From: Lichenicola sp050954785
GTDB lineage: Bacteria; Pseudomonadota; Alphaproteobacteria; Acetobacterales; Acetobacteraceae
NCBI GenBank assembly: GCA_050954785.1
Contig: JBPBQO010000155.1
Span: 1 to 64,000, forward strand
Direction of reading: 5' to 3'
DNA: 64,000 bases
Part shown: positions 42,714 through 51,312 of the stretch, piece after piece
How positions within the stretch are numbered: the first letter of the stretch is position 1
How the letters are laid out: each line of letters starts with the position of its first letter
The notes under the pieces: generated by a model
Told to the model about the DNA's origin: nothing
Databases searched by the model: none
Seen by the model: the letters and a program-made list of their open reading frames with translations, nothing else
Position numbers and translations under genes: made by a program

Positions 42714-44075
42714 ATGGATGTCGACGTAGCGATCATCGGCGGTGGACAGGCCGGCGTGCCGCTGGCGCGTTCGCTTGCCGAAGCAGGGCAGCAGGTCGCG
42801 CTGATCGAGCGGGTGCATCTCGGCGGGTCCTGCGTCAATTTCGGCTGCACTCCGAGCAAGGCGATGATCGCCTCGGCCCGGATTGCCCACGATGCCCGGA
42901 ACGGCGAGCGCTGGGGTATCCGAATCCCGATCGTCGACGTCGATTTCGGCGCGGTGATGGACCGCGCGCGGGGCATGGTCGCGGCGGCAAAAGAGTCGCT
43001 GGACGATAGCCTGCGGGAGACTGTCAACCCGCATCTGGTTCGCGCTCATGGTCGGCTCGCCGGCCGGGAAGGCGAGCGACTCATGGTCGAGACCGGCGAA
43101 CGCCGGATCCGTGCGCGCCATGTGGTGCTCGATACCGGCACGCGCAGCCTGATGCCGGACATCGAGGGGCTCGAGACGGTGCCGATCCTGACCGCTGAAA
43201 ACTGGATCGACATGACCACTCTGCCCGAACGGCTGATCGTGATCGGCGGCAGCTACCTGGCACTCGAGTTCGGCCAGGCGTTCAGCCGGCTCGGCTCCAA
43301 GGTGGTGGTGCTGCAGAGCGGCAAGGCGCTGGCCGCCCGTGAAGATCCGGACGTCTCCGACGCCATTGCCGAGTTTCTTGAGGCGGAAGGCCTGGAGATC
43401 AGGCTGGATGTCGACATAAGCCGCATCGAGCGGATCGACGGCGGCGTTCGCGTGCATGTCGATGGCGGGGTGCTGGAGGGCACGCACCTTCTGGTGGCGA
43501 CCGGACGCCGTCCCAACACCGACGATCTCGGGCTCGACACGCTCGGCATCGCGGTCACGAAGCATGGCATGATCGAGGTCGATAACCGACTCGCAACCAG
43601 CGTCGAGGGCGTCTGGGCGGCGGGAGACATTCGCGGCGGCCCGGCCTTCACCCACACCGCCTATACGGACTCCAAGGTGGTGCATGACCAGATCGTCGGC
43701 GATGGCCGGATGACCACCGAGCGGATCGTGCCGTATGCAATGTTTCTGGACCCGGAACTCGGTCGCGTCGGCATGACCGAAACCGAGGCGCGCGAGGCTG
43801 GCCATACGATCAGGGTCGGCCGCAAGGACATGACGACCAGCGGCAAGGCGAAGGAGGTCGGTCAGACGGCCGGCTTCATCAAGGTGGTGATCGATGCCGA
43901 GACCGACCGGTTTCTCGGGGCAGCCTGCTTGTGCCACGGCGGATCGGAGGTGGTGCAGGTGTTCATCGCGCTGATGAACGCAGGGGCCGATGCACAGACG
44001 ATCATGAACTCGGTGGTCATCCACCCGACCATAGGCGAGGCTGCTAAGAATGCGGTGGTTGCTGCCTACTCGTGA
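42714..44075 (+). CDS. Class I pyridine nucleotide-disulfide oxidoreductase
   Basis: A 453-aa FAD enzyme with two dinucleotide folds (IIGGGQAGVPLARSLAEAG and VIGGSYLALEFGQAFSRLG) and a redox disulfide in GGSCVNFGCTPSK, close to mercuric reductase and glutathione reductase relatives. The C-terminal dimer motif is HPTIGE, against HPTxSE in dihydrolipoamide dehydrogenase and mercuric reductase, and there is no C-terminal Cys pair, so mercury reduction is unlikely. The substrate is unknown. GGAGG precedes ATG 42714; a start nine codons earlier is less likely. No mer gene surrounds it. Confidence 0.82.
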   Translation: MDVDVAIIGGGQAGVPLARSLAEAGQQVALIERVHLGGSCVNFGCTPSKAMIASARIAHDARNGERWGIRIPIVDVDFGAVMDRARGMVAAAKESLDDSLRETVNPHLVRAHGRLAGREGERLMVETGERRIRARHVVLDTGTRSLMPDIEGLETVPILTAENWIDMTTLPERLIVIGGSYLALEFGQAFSRLGSKVVVLQSGKALAAREDPDVSDAIAEFLEAEGLEIRLDVDISRIERIDGGVRVHVDGGVLEGTHLLVATGRRPNTDDLGLDTLGIAVTKHGMIEVDNRLATSVEGVWAAGDIRGGPAFTHTAYTDSKVVHDQIVGDGRMTTERIVPYAMFLDPELGRVGMTETEAREAGHTIRVGRKDMTTSGKAKEVGQTAGFIKVVIDAETDRFLGAACLCHGGSEVVQVFIALMNAGADAQTIMNSVVIHPTIGEAAKNAVVAAYS

Positions 44076-44148
44076 CGAGCCCGACCTGGAAGTTCGGTTG
44101 CTTCCTTCAAACGTGATGCGAATGCGGATCAAAATGACCGCTGTAACA

Positions 44149-44173
44149 TGAACCGGCCCAAAATCGGGTCGTT
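44149..44173 (+). promoter_or_regulatory. EcfG-like promoter candidate before Mn-catalase
   Basis: TGAAC (44149-44153), a 16-base spacer and CGTT (44170-44173) match the EcfG consensus at eight of nine bases. The Mn-catalase start is 28 bases downstream with a strong AAGGAG between. Confidence 0.5.
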
Positions 44174-44201
44174 CACCGGACTCCTCTAAGGAGCCTCCCC
44201 C

Positions 44202-45125
44202 ATGTTTCTACGTATCGACAAATTGCAGGCCGAGCTTCCCGCGCCGAAGCGGAAGGATCCGAACGCCGCCGCAGCCCTCCAGGAACTGCTTGGCGGCAAA
44301 TATGGCGAGATGTCGACGCTCGGGAACTACATGTTCCAGAGCTTCAATTTCCGCAGCAAGGACAAGCTGCGCCCGTTCTACAACCTCGTCGCCAGCATCA
44401 CGGCCGAGGAGCTCGGGCACATCGAGCTGGTCAGCAACGGCGTCGCCATGCTGAACAACGGTCCCGACAACGATGGCGACAGTGTCGACGGTGGCGACAT
44501 CTCGGACGCACCGTTCGAGGACATGAAGGACATCCGTCTCGCGGCGAGCTTCCTGTCGGGCGGCGGTGGTTCGGCTCCGATCAACAGCAACGGCGCATCG
44601 TGGAACAACGACTTCGTCACCAGCACCGGTAACGTCGTCGTCGACCTGCTGCACAACTTCCACCTCGAGTGCGGCGCTCGTCTCCACAAGCTGCGCGTGT
44701 ACGAGACGCTGACCGACCCGACCGGTCGCGAGGTCTGCGGCTACCTGCTCGTGCGCGGCTCCGTGCATGCCCATGCCTATGCGCTGGCGCTGAAGCAGAT
44801 CACCGGCGTGGCGATCGAGAAGTTCCTGCCGACCCCGAACATCAATCTCGACAAGATCCCCGAGTGCCAGAAGTACCTGAACGAGGGCTCGCATCGCCGC
44901 CTCTATACGTTCAGCCCGAACGATTACAAGGAGATGTCGGGCATCTGGGGTAATGGCGAAATGGCACTGCCGGGCGATCCGCCGGGCGAGCTGGTCGTGG
45001 TCGATGGCGCACCCGAGGGCGGCAAGATCCATCAGCTGACCGGTGTTCCGTCCGCATTCACGCCGGACTACGCGCCGGAGGAAATGTTCGAGATCGCAGC
45101 GAAGCTCTACAAAAAGTCGCGCTAG
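44202..45125 (+). CDS. Manganese catalase
   Basis: A 307-aa di-manganese (non-heme) catalase that breaks down hydrogen peroxide. Ligand residues of the four-helix ferritin-like core are in AEELGHIELV and FHLECGARLHKLRVYE; the start MFLRIDKLQAELP and the closing segment with PPGELVVVDGAPEGGKIH are typical. The strong AAGGAG before ATG and highly biased codons suggest high expression. Followed by a DUF892 protein and preceded by an EcfG-like promoter, a typical alphaproteobacterial stress pair. Confidence 0.92.
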   Translation: MFLRIDKLQAELPAPKRKDPNAAAALQELLGGKYGEMSTLGNYMFQSFNFRSKDKLRPFYNLVASITAEELGHIELVSNGVAMLNNGPDNDGDSVDGGDISDAPFEDMKDIRLAASFLSGGGGSAPINSNGASWNNDFVTSTGNVVVDLLHNFHLECGARLHKLRVYETLTDPTGREVCGYLLVRGSVHAHAYALALKQITGVAIEKFLPTPNINLDKIPECQKYLNEGSHRRLYTFSPNDYKEMSGIWGNGEMALPGDPPGELVVVDGAPEGGKIHQLTGVPSAFTPDYAPEEMFEIAAKLYKKSR

Positions 45126-45140
45126 TTTTTCTACCCGTTC

Positions 45141-45168
45141 GGATGCACCTGCAACCGCAGGTGCATCC
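45141..45168 (+). terminator. Perfect 12-base hairpin after Mn-catalase
   Basis: GGATGCACCTGC / GCAGGTGCATCC around a 4-base loop AACC, 15 bases after the catalase stop. With no U-run it may be a stabilising 3' hairpin or partial terminator, letting the downstream gene be made at a lower level. Confidence 0.6.
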
Positions 45169-45203
45169 ATCCAGGCAATTCGGTTTCGATTGAGGAAAAT
45201 ATC

Positions 45204-45731
45204 ATGGACGGTGACGCATCAACCGGAGACACGGTGCACGCAATCTACCATGTCGGCCTGCGCAACCAGCATGCGCTGGAAATGACCGCGATCGAGCTCT
45301 GCGAGCGTCAGATCGAGCGCATTGAGAACTATCCTGAAATGAAGCTGCGGTTGCATCAGCATCTCGTCGAATCACGGGAGCAGGCAAAGCGGCTCGAAGC
45401 GATCCTGGCTCGTCACGACAGCAGCACGTCTTCGCTCAAGAACACGGTGACCGCGGTCATGGGAAACATGGCGGCATTGCTGCACGTTCCGGCGTCGGAC
45501 GAGATCCTGAAGAACACGTTTGCCAATTATGCGTTCGAGCATTTCGAGATGGCCGCCTATACCAGCCTGATCTCGATGGCGGAGACAGTCGGCGACACGG
45601 CTTCGATCGCTCCGTTGCAGCAGTCGCTGGCCGAAGAAAAGGCGATGGGCGAGTTCATCCAGTCTCAGATCGTGCCGACCACCGCACGCTTCATGGAATT
45701 GACCCGCGCTGGTACGACAGCCGGCATCTAG
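45204..45731 (+). CDS. DUF892/YciF-type ferritin-like protein
   Basis: A 175-aa four-helix ferritin-like protein. Metal-binding candidates are the Glu/His pairs in HALEMTAIELCERQIERIE and ANYAFEHFEMAAYTSLIS. DUF892 proteins (YciE/YciF relatives) are stress-induced in enterobacteria and often lie near manganese catalase; a role in binding metal or limiting oxidative damage is likely but not proven. It is separated from the catalase gene by a hairpin. Confidence 0.85.
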   Translation: MDGDASTGDTVHAIYHVGLRNQHALEMTAIELCERQIERIENYPEMKLRLHQHLVESREQAKRLEAILARHDSSTSSLKNTVTAVMGNMAALLHVPASDEILKNTFANYAFEHFEMAAYTSLISMAETVGDTASIAPLQQSLAEEKAMGEFIQSQIVPTTARFMELTRAGTTAGI

Positions 45732-45740
45732 ACCACGAAA

Positions 45741-46406
45741 CTATCGTGCGGGCGGTGCTGGAAACTCGAGCAGCCCGCGCTGATAGGTCTCGATCACGAT
45801 TGAAAATGGCCGCCCATCATGACGTCGCAAGATGGCACGGTTCCGGATCAGGGCAGTCGGAACCGCCAACGCTTGTCGGGCTAGGTTGGCAGCATTAGCT
45901 TGTTTGGCCCAGTCATCGGGCAGCGGTGACCAGAGCAGTTCGCTGGACACCGTAGTCCGGCTGAAGTTCAGCGCCCGCACAACGTGACCAAATGGAATGT
46001 CGGTCGTGTCGAGCCGATGGTTCATCTCGGGCGTGAGCCGGCCGGTGACATACCAGTTGTCGGCTTCGGACAAGACTTGTCCGCCGCATACCAGCCTGAC
46101 ATGCCGATAACCGATCCGTTCATCCGGGCCGACTTCGAGCCTCTCGCGATCCGTCGATGCAAGGGCGTGATCTACCGATGGATCACGCTCAGCTGTTACG
46201 TGCGCAGGCGTACCCGGAGTAGTGTCACCGATCCCGTGCGTGCCGCACCAATGCTCGAGGGTCGCCGTGGCGCTGGCCTCGGTCAGCAGGGCGACACGCA
46301 GTTCCTCCAGCAACGCAAAAGCTGCGAGCCGGTGGAACCGGTCATCGGGCCAGACCTGGTGGGCTGGCCGGTCAGACAGCGTCGTCGACCCGGCGCCCGA
46401 CGACAT
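45741..46406 (-). CDS. UbiC/UTRA-like protein, probably secreted
   Basis: A 221-aa protein from ATG 46406. The middle (YRHVRLVCGGQVLSEADNWYV, MNHRLDTTDIPFGHVVRALNFSR, LLWSPLP) follows the chorismate lyase/UTRA-sensor fold pattern, but without adjacent ubiquinone genes it is not named ubiC. In the same frame just upstream are hydrophobic codons (FQGLAACLLVLG) that would form a signal peptide or lipobox, so translation may start upstream near 46470 from a non-ATG codon. The gene follows the TIGR02300 gene closely. The function is uncertain. Confidence 0.62.
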   Translation of the reverse strand: MSSGAGSTTLSDRPAHQVWPDDRFHRLAAFALLEELRVALLTEASATATLEHWCGTHGIGDTTPGTPAHVTAERDPSVDHALASTDRERLEVGPDERIGYRHVRLVCGGQVLSEADNWYVTGRLTPEMNHRLDTTDIPFGHVVRALNFSRTTVSSELLWSPLPDDWAKQANAANLARQALAVPTALIRNRAILRRHDGRPFSIVIETYQRGLLEFPAPPAR

Positions 46407-46462
46407 CCCCAGGACCAGCAGGCACGCTGCAAGGCCCTGGAAACGTATCGAACGCCGTGGCG

Positions 46463-46807
46463 TCAGCGCTCGTTCTCGTCGTTGTCGGTCTCGACCTCGA
46501 TGTCGGTACCGATCACGTCGGCATCGTCGTCGAGATCGTCCGTGTCCTCGGCCGTGTCGTCGGCCTCGGCTTCATCTTCGGCCTCGGCGGGCTCGGCCTC
46601 GGTGTCCGCGTCCTCCAGATCCGGTGCAGGCTTCTTCGGACGGCGATCGTCCGGCGGCAGGTTGCCTCCGGCGCGGCGCTGTCTTGGCTGATCGAGCGGC
46701 TGCTGGGTCCCACATTTTGGGCAGACGGCCGGTACCTTGGTCAGATCGTAGAAGCGCGTGCTGCATGAAACGCAGACGCGCTTGGTGCCGAGTTCTGGCT
46801 TGGCCAT
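46463..46807 (-). CDS. TIGR02300-type zinc-ribbon acidic protein
   Basis: A 114-aa protein found in alphaproteobacteria. The N-terminus is MAKPELGTKRVCVSCSTRFYDL with a C4 zinc ribbon (VSC..C and VCPKCG), followed by a basic linker and a long acidic Asp/Glu-rich tail (residues 62-114). The family function is unknown; the fold suggests nucleic-acid or protein binding. The start at 46807 follows the family. A near-perfect -35 TTGACA on the minus strand lies at 46878-46873. It is divergent from aroA. Confidence 0.88.
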   Translation of the reverse strand: MAKPELGTKRVCVSCSTRFYDLTKVPAVCPKCGTQQPLDQPRQRRAGGNLPPDDRRPKKPAPDLEDADTEAEPAEAEDEAEADDTAEDTDDLDDDADVIGTDIEVETDNDENER

Positions 46808-47011
46808 GTTGACCCTGTGTTTGGAGGGGCGATGCGTCGCAGGGCGCGGCCCATGCCACCTCGCTGCACCCGTGTCAAACGAACGGGGATGCGGATGAGG
46901 CCGCCGACAGGTCCGTCCGGACCCGATCGGCAACCAATTCCGATGCTCGCCGGTCGCCTCCCGAAGTCGCGCATTGACTTCCGCCGGGTCGATCCATCAA
47001 GGGAATGACCC

Positions 47012-48379
47012 ATGCCCGACATGCCCCATGCGCTTGCACGCCCCCTCGTCGTCCGCCAGGCGGCATCTCCCCTCGGCGGCACGATCCGCGTGCCGGGCGA
47101 CAAATCGATCAGCCATCGGGCACTGATGTTCGCGGGCCTGGCCCTGGGCGACACACGCATCACCGGCTTGCTGGAGGGCGAGGACGTCCTGCGCACGGCG
47201 AGCGCGATGCGCGCACTCGGTGCGGTGGTGACGCGCCAGGCGGATGAGAGCTGGCATGTCGCCGGCCGCGGGATCGGCCAGCTGGCCGAGCCGGAGGACG
47301 TGCTCGACATGGGCAATTCCGGAACCGCCGCGCGACTCCTGGCCGGCATCCTGGCCAGCCATCCGATCGTCTCGGTGATGACCGGCGACGCCAGCCTGAG
47401 GGGTCGGCCGATGCGCCGGGTGATCGATCCGCTGAGCTTGACCGGCGCGCTGTTCACCTCTCGCGCCGGCGGCCGGTTGCCGCTGTGCATCGCCGGGTCC
47501 GGCGAGCCGAAGCCGGTGTCGTACCGGCTGCCCGTGGCCTCGGCGCAGGTGAAGTCGGCGATCCTGCTGGCCGGCCTCAACACGAGCGGCGAAACTGTCG
47601 TCGAGGAGCCCGCGCCGACCCGCGACCACAGCGAGAACATGCTTCGCCATTTCGGAGCGGAGGTTTCGGTCGAGCCGGCGCACACGGGCGACGGTCGCGG
47701 ACGGGTGATCCGCCTGGCCGGCCGGCCGGTCCTGCGCGGGCGCGACGTCTCGGTGCCGTCCGACCCGTCCTCGGCAGCATTCCCGATGGTCGCGGCCCTG
47801 CTGGTGCCCGGCTCGTGCATCACCATCGAGGCGGTCGGGCTCAACCCGTCGCGCACCGGCCTGATCGCCACGCTGATCGAGATGGGCGCCGATATCCAAA
47901 TCATGAACCGGCGGGTCGAGGGCGGCGAGCCGGTCGGCGACCTGATGGTGACGGCGAGCGTGCTGACCGGCGTGGATGTGCCGGCCGATCGCGCGCCGAG
48001 CATGATCGACGAATACCCGGTGCTGGCGGTGGCGGCTGCGTTCGCCTCGGGCACGACGCGGATGCGCGGGCTCGAGGAGCTTCGGGTCAAGGAAAGCGAC
48101 CGGCTCGCCTCGACCCTGGCGCTGCTCACCGTGAACGGCGTGCGGGTGACGGTGGATGGCGACGACATGATCGTCACCGGCGGCGGTTCCGTTCCGGGCG
48201 GTGGCCGGGTGGCGACGCAGATGGATCACCGGCTGGCGATGAGCGCGGTCGTGCTCGGCCTGGCCGCGGAAAAGCCGGTGACCATCGACGACACCAGCTT
48301 CATCGAGACCAGCTTCCCGGGCTTCACGACCCTGATGAACCGGATCGGCGCCGGCCTCGCCGTGGAGTCCTTCGTTTGA
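47012..48379 (+). CDS. aroA: 3-phosphoshikimate 1-carboxyvinyltransferase (EPSP synthase)
   Basis: Shikimate-pathway enzyme joining PEP to shikimate-3-phosphate. The 455-aa sequence shows class II-type marks: GDKS (Lys31), RDHSE, SAQVK and NPSR (Ser in the last where Thr is usual). The PEP-site loop is GNSGTAAR, with Gly rather than Ala at the position discussed for class II enzymes. Start at ATG 47012 with AAGGGA upstream. It is co-transcribed with cmk and rpsA, a widespread alphaproteobacterial order. The reading frame ends four bases into the cmk start. Confidence 0.95.
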   Translation: MPDMPHALARPLVVRQAASPLGGTIRVPGDKSISHRALMFAGLALGDTRITGLLEGEDVLRTASAMRALGAVVTRQADESWHVAGRGIGQLAEPEDVLDMGNSGTAARLLAGILASHPIVSVMTGDASLRGRPMRRVIDPLSLTGALFTSRAGGRLPLCIAGSGEPKPVSYRLPVASAQVKSAILLAGLNTSGETVVEEPAPTRDHSENMLRHFGAEVSVEPAHTGDGRGRVIRLAGRPVLRGRDVSVPSDPSSAAFPMVAALLVPGSCITIEAVGLNPSRTGLIATLIEMGADIQIMNRRVEGGEPVGDLMVTASVLTGVDVPADRAPSMIDEYPVLAVAAAFASGTTRMRGLEELRVKESDRLASTLALLTVNGVRVTVDGDDMIVTGGGSVPGGGRVATQMDHRLAMSAVVLGLAAEKPVTIDDTSFIETSFPGFTTLMNRIGAGLAVESFV

Positions 48380-49047
48380 CCGTGCGGCTGGTGGTGGCCG
48401 TCGATGGCCCGGCGGCGGCGGGCAAGGGCACCCTGGCGCGTGCTCTCGCCGAGGCGCTGGGGCTGCCCTACCTCGATACCGGACTGCTCTACCGCGCCGT
48501 CGGGCGGCGGATGCTCGATGCCGGATTGACCCCGTCGGAGGATGCCGGCCCGACCGCGCAGGCGCTGGTGCCTGCAGATCTCGAACGAACCGACCTGCGC
48601 ACGCCCGAGGTGGACCGCGCGGCCAGCCTCGTCGCTTCCCAGCCGGCCGTCCGGTCGGCACTGCTCGACTTCCAGCGCAGCTTCGGCGTCCGGCACGGTG
48701 CGGTGCTGGACGGGCGCGACATCGGCACCGTGATCTTTCCCGATGCGCCGGTGAAGCTATTCATCACCGCATCCACCCGCGCCCGCGCCGAGCGTCGCTG
48801 GCGCCAGATCGGCGGCGATGTCGCCCTGTCGGATATCGTGCGGATTGCCGCGATCGAGGCGGTGGAGGCGGAATTGAAGGCGCGCGATGACGCGGATTCG
48901 GCGCGTCAGGTCGCCCCTTTGCGGCCGGCGCACGACGCCATCGAGATCGATACCGATGGACTCGATGCGCAGGCGGTGCTGCGGGAAGCGCTGCGGATCG
49001 TGCATGAGCGCATGGCCGAACACGGCCGTTCCGAAGCGATTTCTTGA
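48376..49047 (+). CDS. cmk: Cytidylate kinase
   Basis: Phosphorylates CMP and dCMP. The 223-aa protein has the P-loop VAVDGPAAAGKGTLA, LPYLDTGLLYRAVG, DGRDIGTVIFPDA and the lid region AERRWRQ. The start is TTG 48376, overlapping the aroA stop (TTGA) and with GGAG seven bases upstream; GTG 48382 is the alternative. It is the middle gene of aroA-cmk-rpsA. Confidence 0.93.
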   Translation: MTVRLVVAVDGPAAAGKGTLARALAEALGLPYLDTGLLYRAVGRRMLDAGLTPSEDAGPTAQALVPADLERTDLRTPEVDRAASLVASQPAVRSALLDFQRSFGVRHGAVLDGRDIGTVIFPDAPVKLFITASTRARAERRWRQIGGDVALSDIVRIAAIEAVEAELKARDDADSARQVAPLRPAHDAIEIDTDGLDAQAVLREALRIVHERMAEHGRSEAIS

Positions 49048-49248
49048 CTCGTGGCGTGCGCGGGTGTCTGTGCGCGACGCAGGCGTAGCCCCGACTCGGG
49101 CTCGTCTCGTATAGCCGGTCCGTAACGGCACAGACGCATCCCGCCTCTGGCCCCGGACACGACGTGCTGCCACCGACCAAGGGGCAGGGCGCAAGACCGT
49201 CAGCAGGGCCATTCGCGCTCTGCGTCCGACGCAGGAAATTTCTGCCAC

Positions 49249-50973
49249 ATGGCATCAGCCACACTCGCCCGTCCGCCTGTCGATCATTTCGGCGGCGAAG
49301 ATTTCGCGTCCCTCCTCGACGAGACCCTCGGCCGTGACGTCGGCTTCGACGGTTCGGTCGTCACCGGCACCGTGATCCGCCTCACCGAGGAATTCGCGAT
49401 CGTCGATGTCGGCCTCAAGAGCGAAGGCCGCGTCTCCCTCAAGGAATTCGGCGTTCCGGGCATGGACCACGAGGTCAAGCCGGGCGACGTCATCGAGCTG
49501 TATGTCGAGCGCTACGAGGACCGTGACGGCTCCATCGTGCTGTCTCGCGAGAAGGCCCGCCGCGAAGAGGCGTGGACCAATCTCGAGAAGGCATTCGAGA
49601 GCAGCCAGCGCGTCAACGGCACGATCTACGGCCGGGTCAAGGGCGGCTTCACCGTCGACCTCGGCGGCGCCATGGCGTTCCTGCCCGGCTCACAGGTCGA
49701 TATCCGCCCCGTGCGCGATGTCGGTCCGCTGATGGGCAGCCCGCAGCCGTTCCAGATCCTGAAGATGGACCGCGCTCGCGGCAACATCGTCGTCTCGCGC
49801 CGTGCGGTTCTCGAAGAGACCCGTGCCGAGCAGCGCAGCGAGCTGATCCAGGGCCTGAAAGAGGGCATGATCCTCGACGGCGTGGTCAAGAACATCACCG
49901 ACTACGGTGCGTTCGTCGATCTCGGCGGCGTCGATGGCCTCCTGCATGTCACCGACATCGCCTGGAAGCGCATCAACCATCCGTCCGAGGCGCTGCAGAT
50001 CGGCCAGGCCGTCCGCGTGCAGGTCATCCGCTTCAACTCGGAGACCCAGCGCATCAGCCTCGGCATGAAGCAGCTCGAGGCCGATCCCTGGGAAGGTGTC
50101 GCCGCGAAGTATCCGCCGGGTGCCCGCTACAGCGGCCGCGTCACCAACATCACCGATTACGGCGCCTTCGTGGAGCTGGAACCCGGTGTCGAAGGTCTCG
50201 TGCACGTGTCCGAGATGTCCTGGACCAAGAAGAACGTCCATCCGGGCAAGATCGTCGCCACGAGCCAAGAAGTCGACGTCATGGTGCTCGACGTGGACAG
50301 CTCCAAGCGCCGCATCTCGCTCGGCCTCAAGCAGGTTCAGCGCAATCCTTGGGAAGTGTTTGCCGAGGAGCACAAGATCGGCACGACGGTCGAAGGCGAG
50401 ATCCGCAACATCACCGAGTTCGGCCTGTTCATCGGCCTGTCCGCGGACATCGACGGCATGGTCCACATGTCCGACCTGTCCTGGGACGAAGCCGGCGAAG
50501 CCGCGATGGCGAACTTCGAGAAGGGCCAGGTCATCCAGGCCAAGGTGCTCGATGTCGACGTCGAGAAGGAGCGCATCTCGCTCGGCATCAAGCAGCTGCA
50601 TGACGATCCCGCCGCGGACACCCTGTCTCGCGTCAACAAGGGCATGGTCGTGACCTGCGTGGTCACCGCGGTGCAGGCGAACGGCATCGAAGTGAAGGTC
50701 GACGAGGTCCTCACCGGCTTCATCCGCCGCGCCGAGCTGGCCCGCGACAAGGGCGACCAGCGTCCGGAGCGCTTCGCGGTCGGCGAGAAGGTCGATGCCA
50801 AGGTGGTGTCGGTCGATCGTGCGTCTCGCAAGCTCTCGCTGACCATCAAGGGTCGCGAGGTCGAAGAGGACAAGCAGGCGATCAACGAGTATGGCTCGTC
50901 CGATAGCGGCGCGTCGCTCGGCGACATCCTGAGTGCCGCGATCCGTCGTCGCAGCGCCCAGACCCCCGAGTAA
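49249..50973 (+). CDS. rpsA: 30S ribosomal protein S1
   Basis: A 574-aa protein built of six S1 (OB-fold) repeats with conserved blocks such as VVKNITDYGAFVDLGGVDGLLHVTDI, repeated with variation at about residues 35, 120, 210, 295, 380 and 465. It binds mRNA and brings it to the ribosome. Codon bias is strong (GAG, AAG, CTC, ATC), as in highly expressed genes. The 201 bases between cmk and ATG hold no gene; S1 genes are commonly autoregulated through their leader, but I see no specific fold. A terminator follows. Confidence 0.96.
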   Translation: MASATLARPPVDHFGGEDFASLLDETLGRDVGFDGSVVTGTVIRLTEEFAIVDVGLKSEGRVSLKEFGVPGMDHEVKPGDVIELYVERYEDRDGSIVLSREKARREEAWTNLEKAFESSQRVNGTIYGRVKGGFTVDLGGAMAFLPGSQVDIRPVRDVGPLMGSPQPFQILKMDRARGNIVVSRRAVLEETRAEQRSELIQGLKEGMILDGVVKNITDYGAFVDLGGVDGLLHVTDIAWKRINHPSEALQIGQAVRVQVIRFNSETQRISLGMKQLEADPWEGVAAKYPPGARYSGRVTNITDYGAFVELEPGVEGLVHVSEMSWTKKNVHPGKIVATSQEVDVMVLDVDSSKRRISLGLKQVQRNPWEVFAEEHKIGTTVEGEIRNITEFGLFIGLSADIDGMVHMSDLSWDEAGEAAMANFEKGQVIQAKVLDVDVEKERISLGIKQLHDDPAADTLSRVNKGMVVTCVVTAVQANGIEVKVDEVLTGFIRRAELARDKGDQRPERFAVGEKVDAKVVSVDRASRKLSLTIKGREVEEDKQAINEYGSSDSGASLGDILSAAIRRRSAQTPE

Positions 50974-51016
50974 CCAACCCGAACTGTTCCCGGCAACGGG
51001 AACACGACGAACAGGG

Positions 51017-51048
51017 AGGGCGGCACCAGCAATGGTGCCGCCCTTCTT
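51017..51048 (+). terminator. Rho-independent terminator after rpsA
   Basis: AGGGCGGCACC / GGTGCCGCCCT around a 6-base loop AGCAAT, followed by TTCTT, 44 bases after the rpsA stop. A strong stem with a short T-rich tail. Confidence 0.85.
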
Positions 51049-51104
51049 GGTATTCGGCCGTCGGATCCCCTAGTTTGAGGGATCGATCTGATGGGAATGA
51101 AGCA

Positions 51105-51266
51105 GTGTCGCCAGTGACTATTTCGACAGACGATCCTGCCTGTTTCGGACCGGTTGGCGGCAAGCGTGTGCTCGGCCTGCCGGCAGGTCGGTTGTGCGTG
51201 CCAGCCGACCTCGACCTACCTTTACCAGACGACGTGTTTGCCGATTTCGAAGGCCAGGACCGCTGA
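51105..51266 (+). pseudogene. Small ORF resembling the C-terminus of a DUF2281-type antitoxin
   Basis: From GTG 51105 a 53-aa peptide contains GGKRVLGLPAGRLCVPADLDLPLPDDVFADFEG. The GxRxLGLxxGxLxVPxDxDxPLPDDVxxxFEG pattern is the end of short type II antitoxins that pair with PIN or VapC toxins. The DNA-binding N-terminal part of about 30 residues is missing, and no toxin gene follows. It may be a decayed antitoxin or a short functional remnant. It sits just after the rpsA terminator. The call is by pattern and weak. Confidence 0.35.
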
Positions 51267-51312
51267 GCATCGTCTGGTTTCCTCCTGACAGAACTGCCGG
51301 AAGCACCCACCC

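Noticed and set aside
42576..44132. A 518-codon minus-strand frame opposite the disulfide oxidoreductase
   Set aside because: Shadow frame with no domain; the plus-strand gene is clear.
49048..49248. tRNA or ncRNA in the rpsA leader
   Set aside because: No cloverleaf, T-loop sequence or strong hairpin was found.
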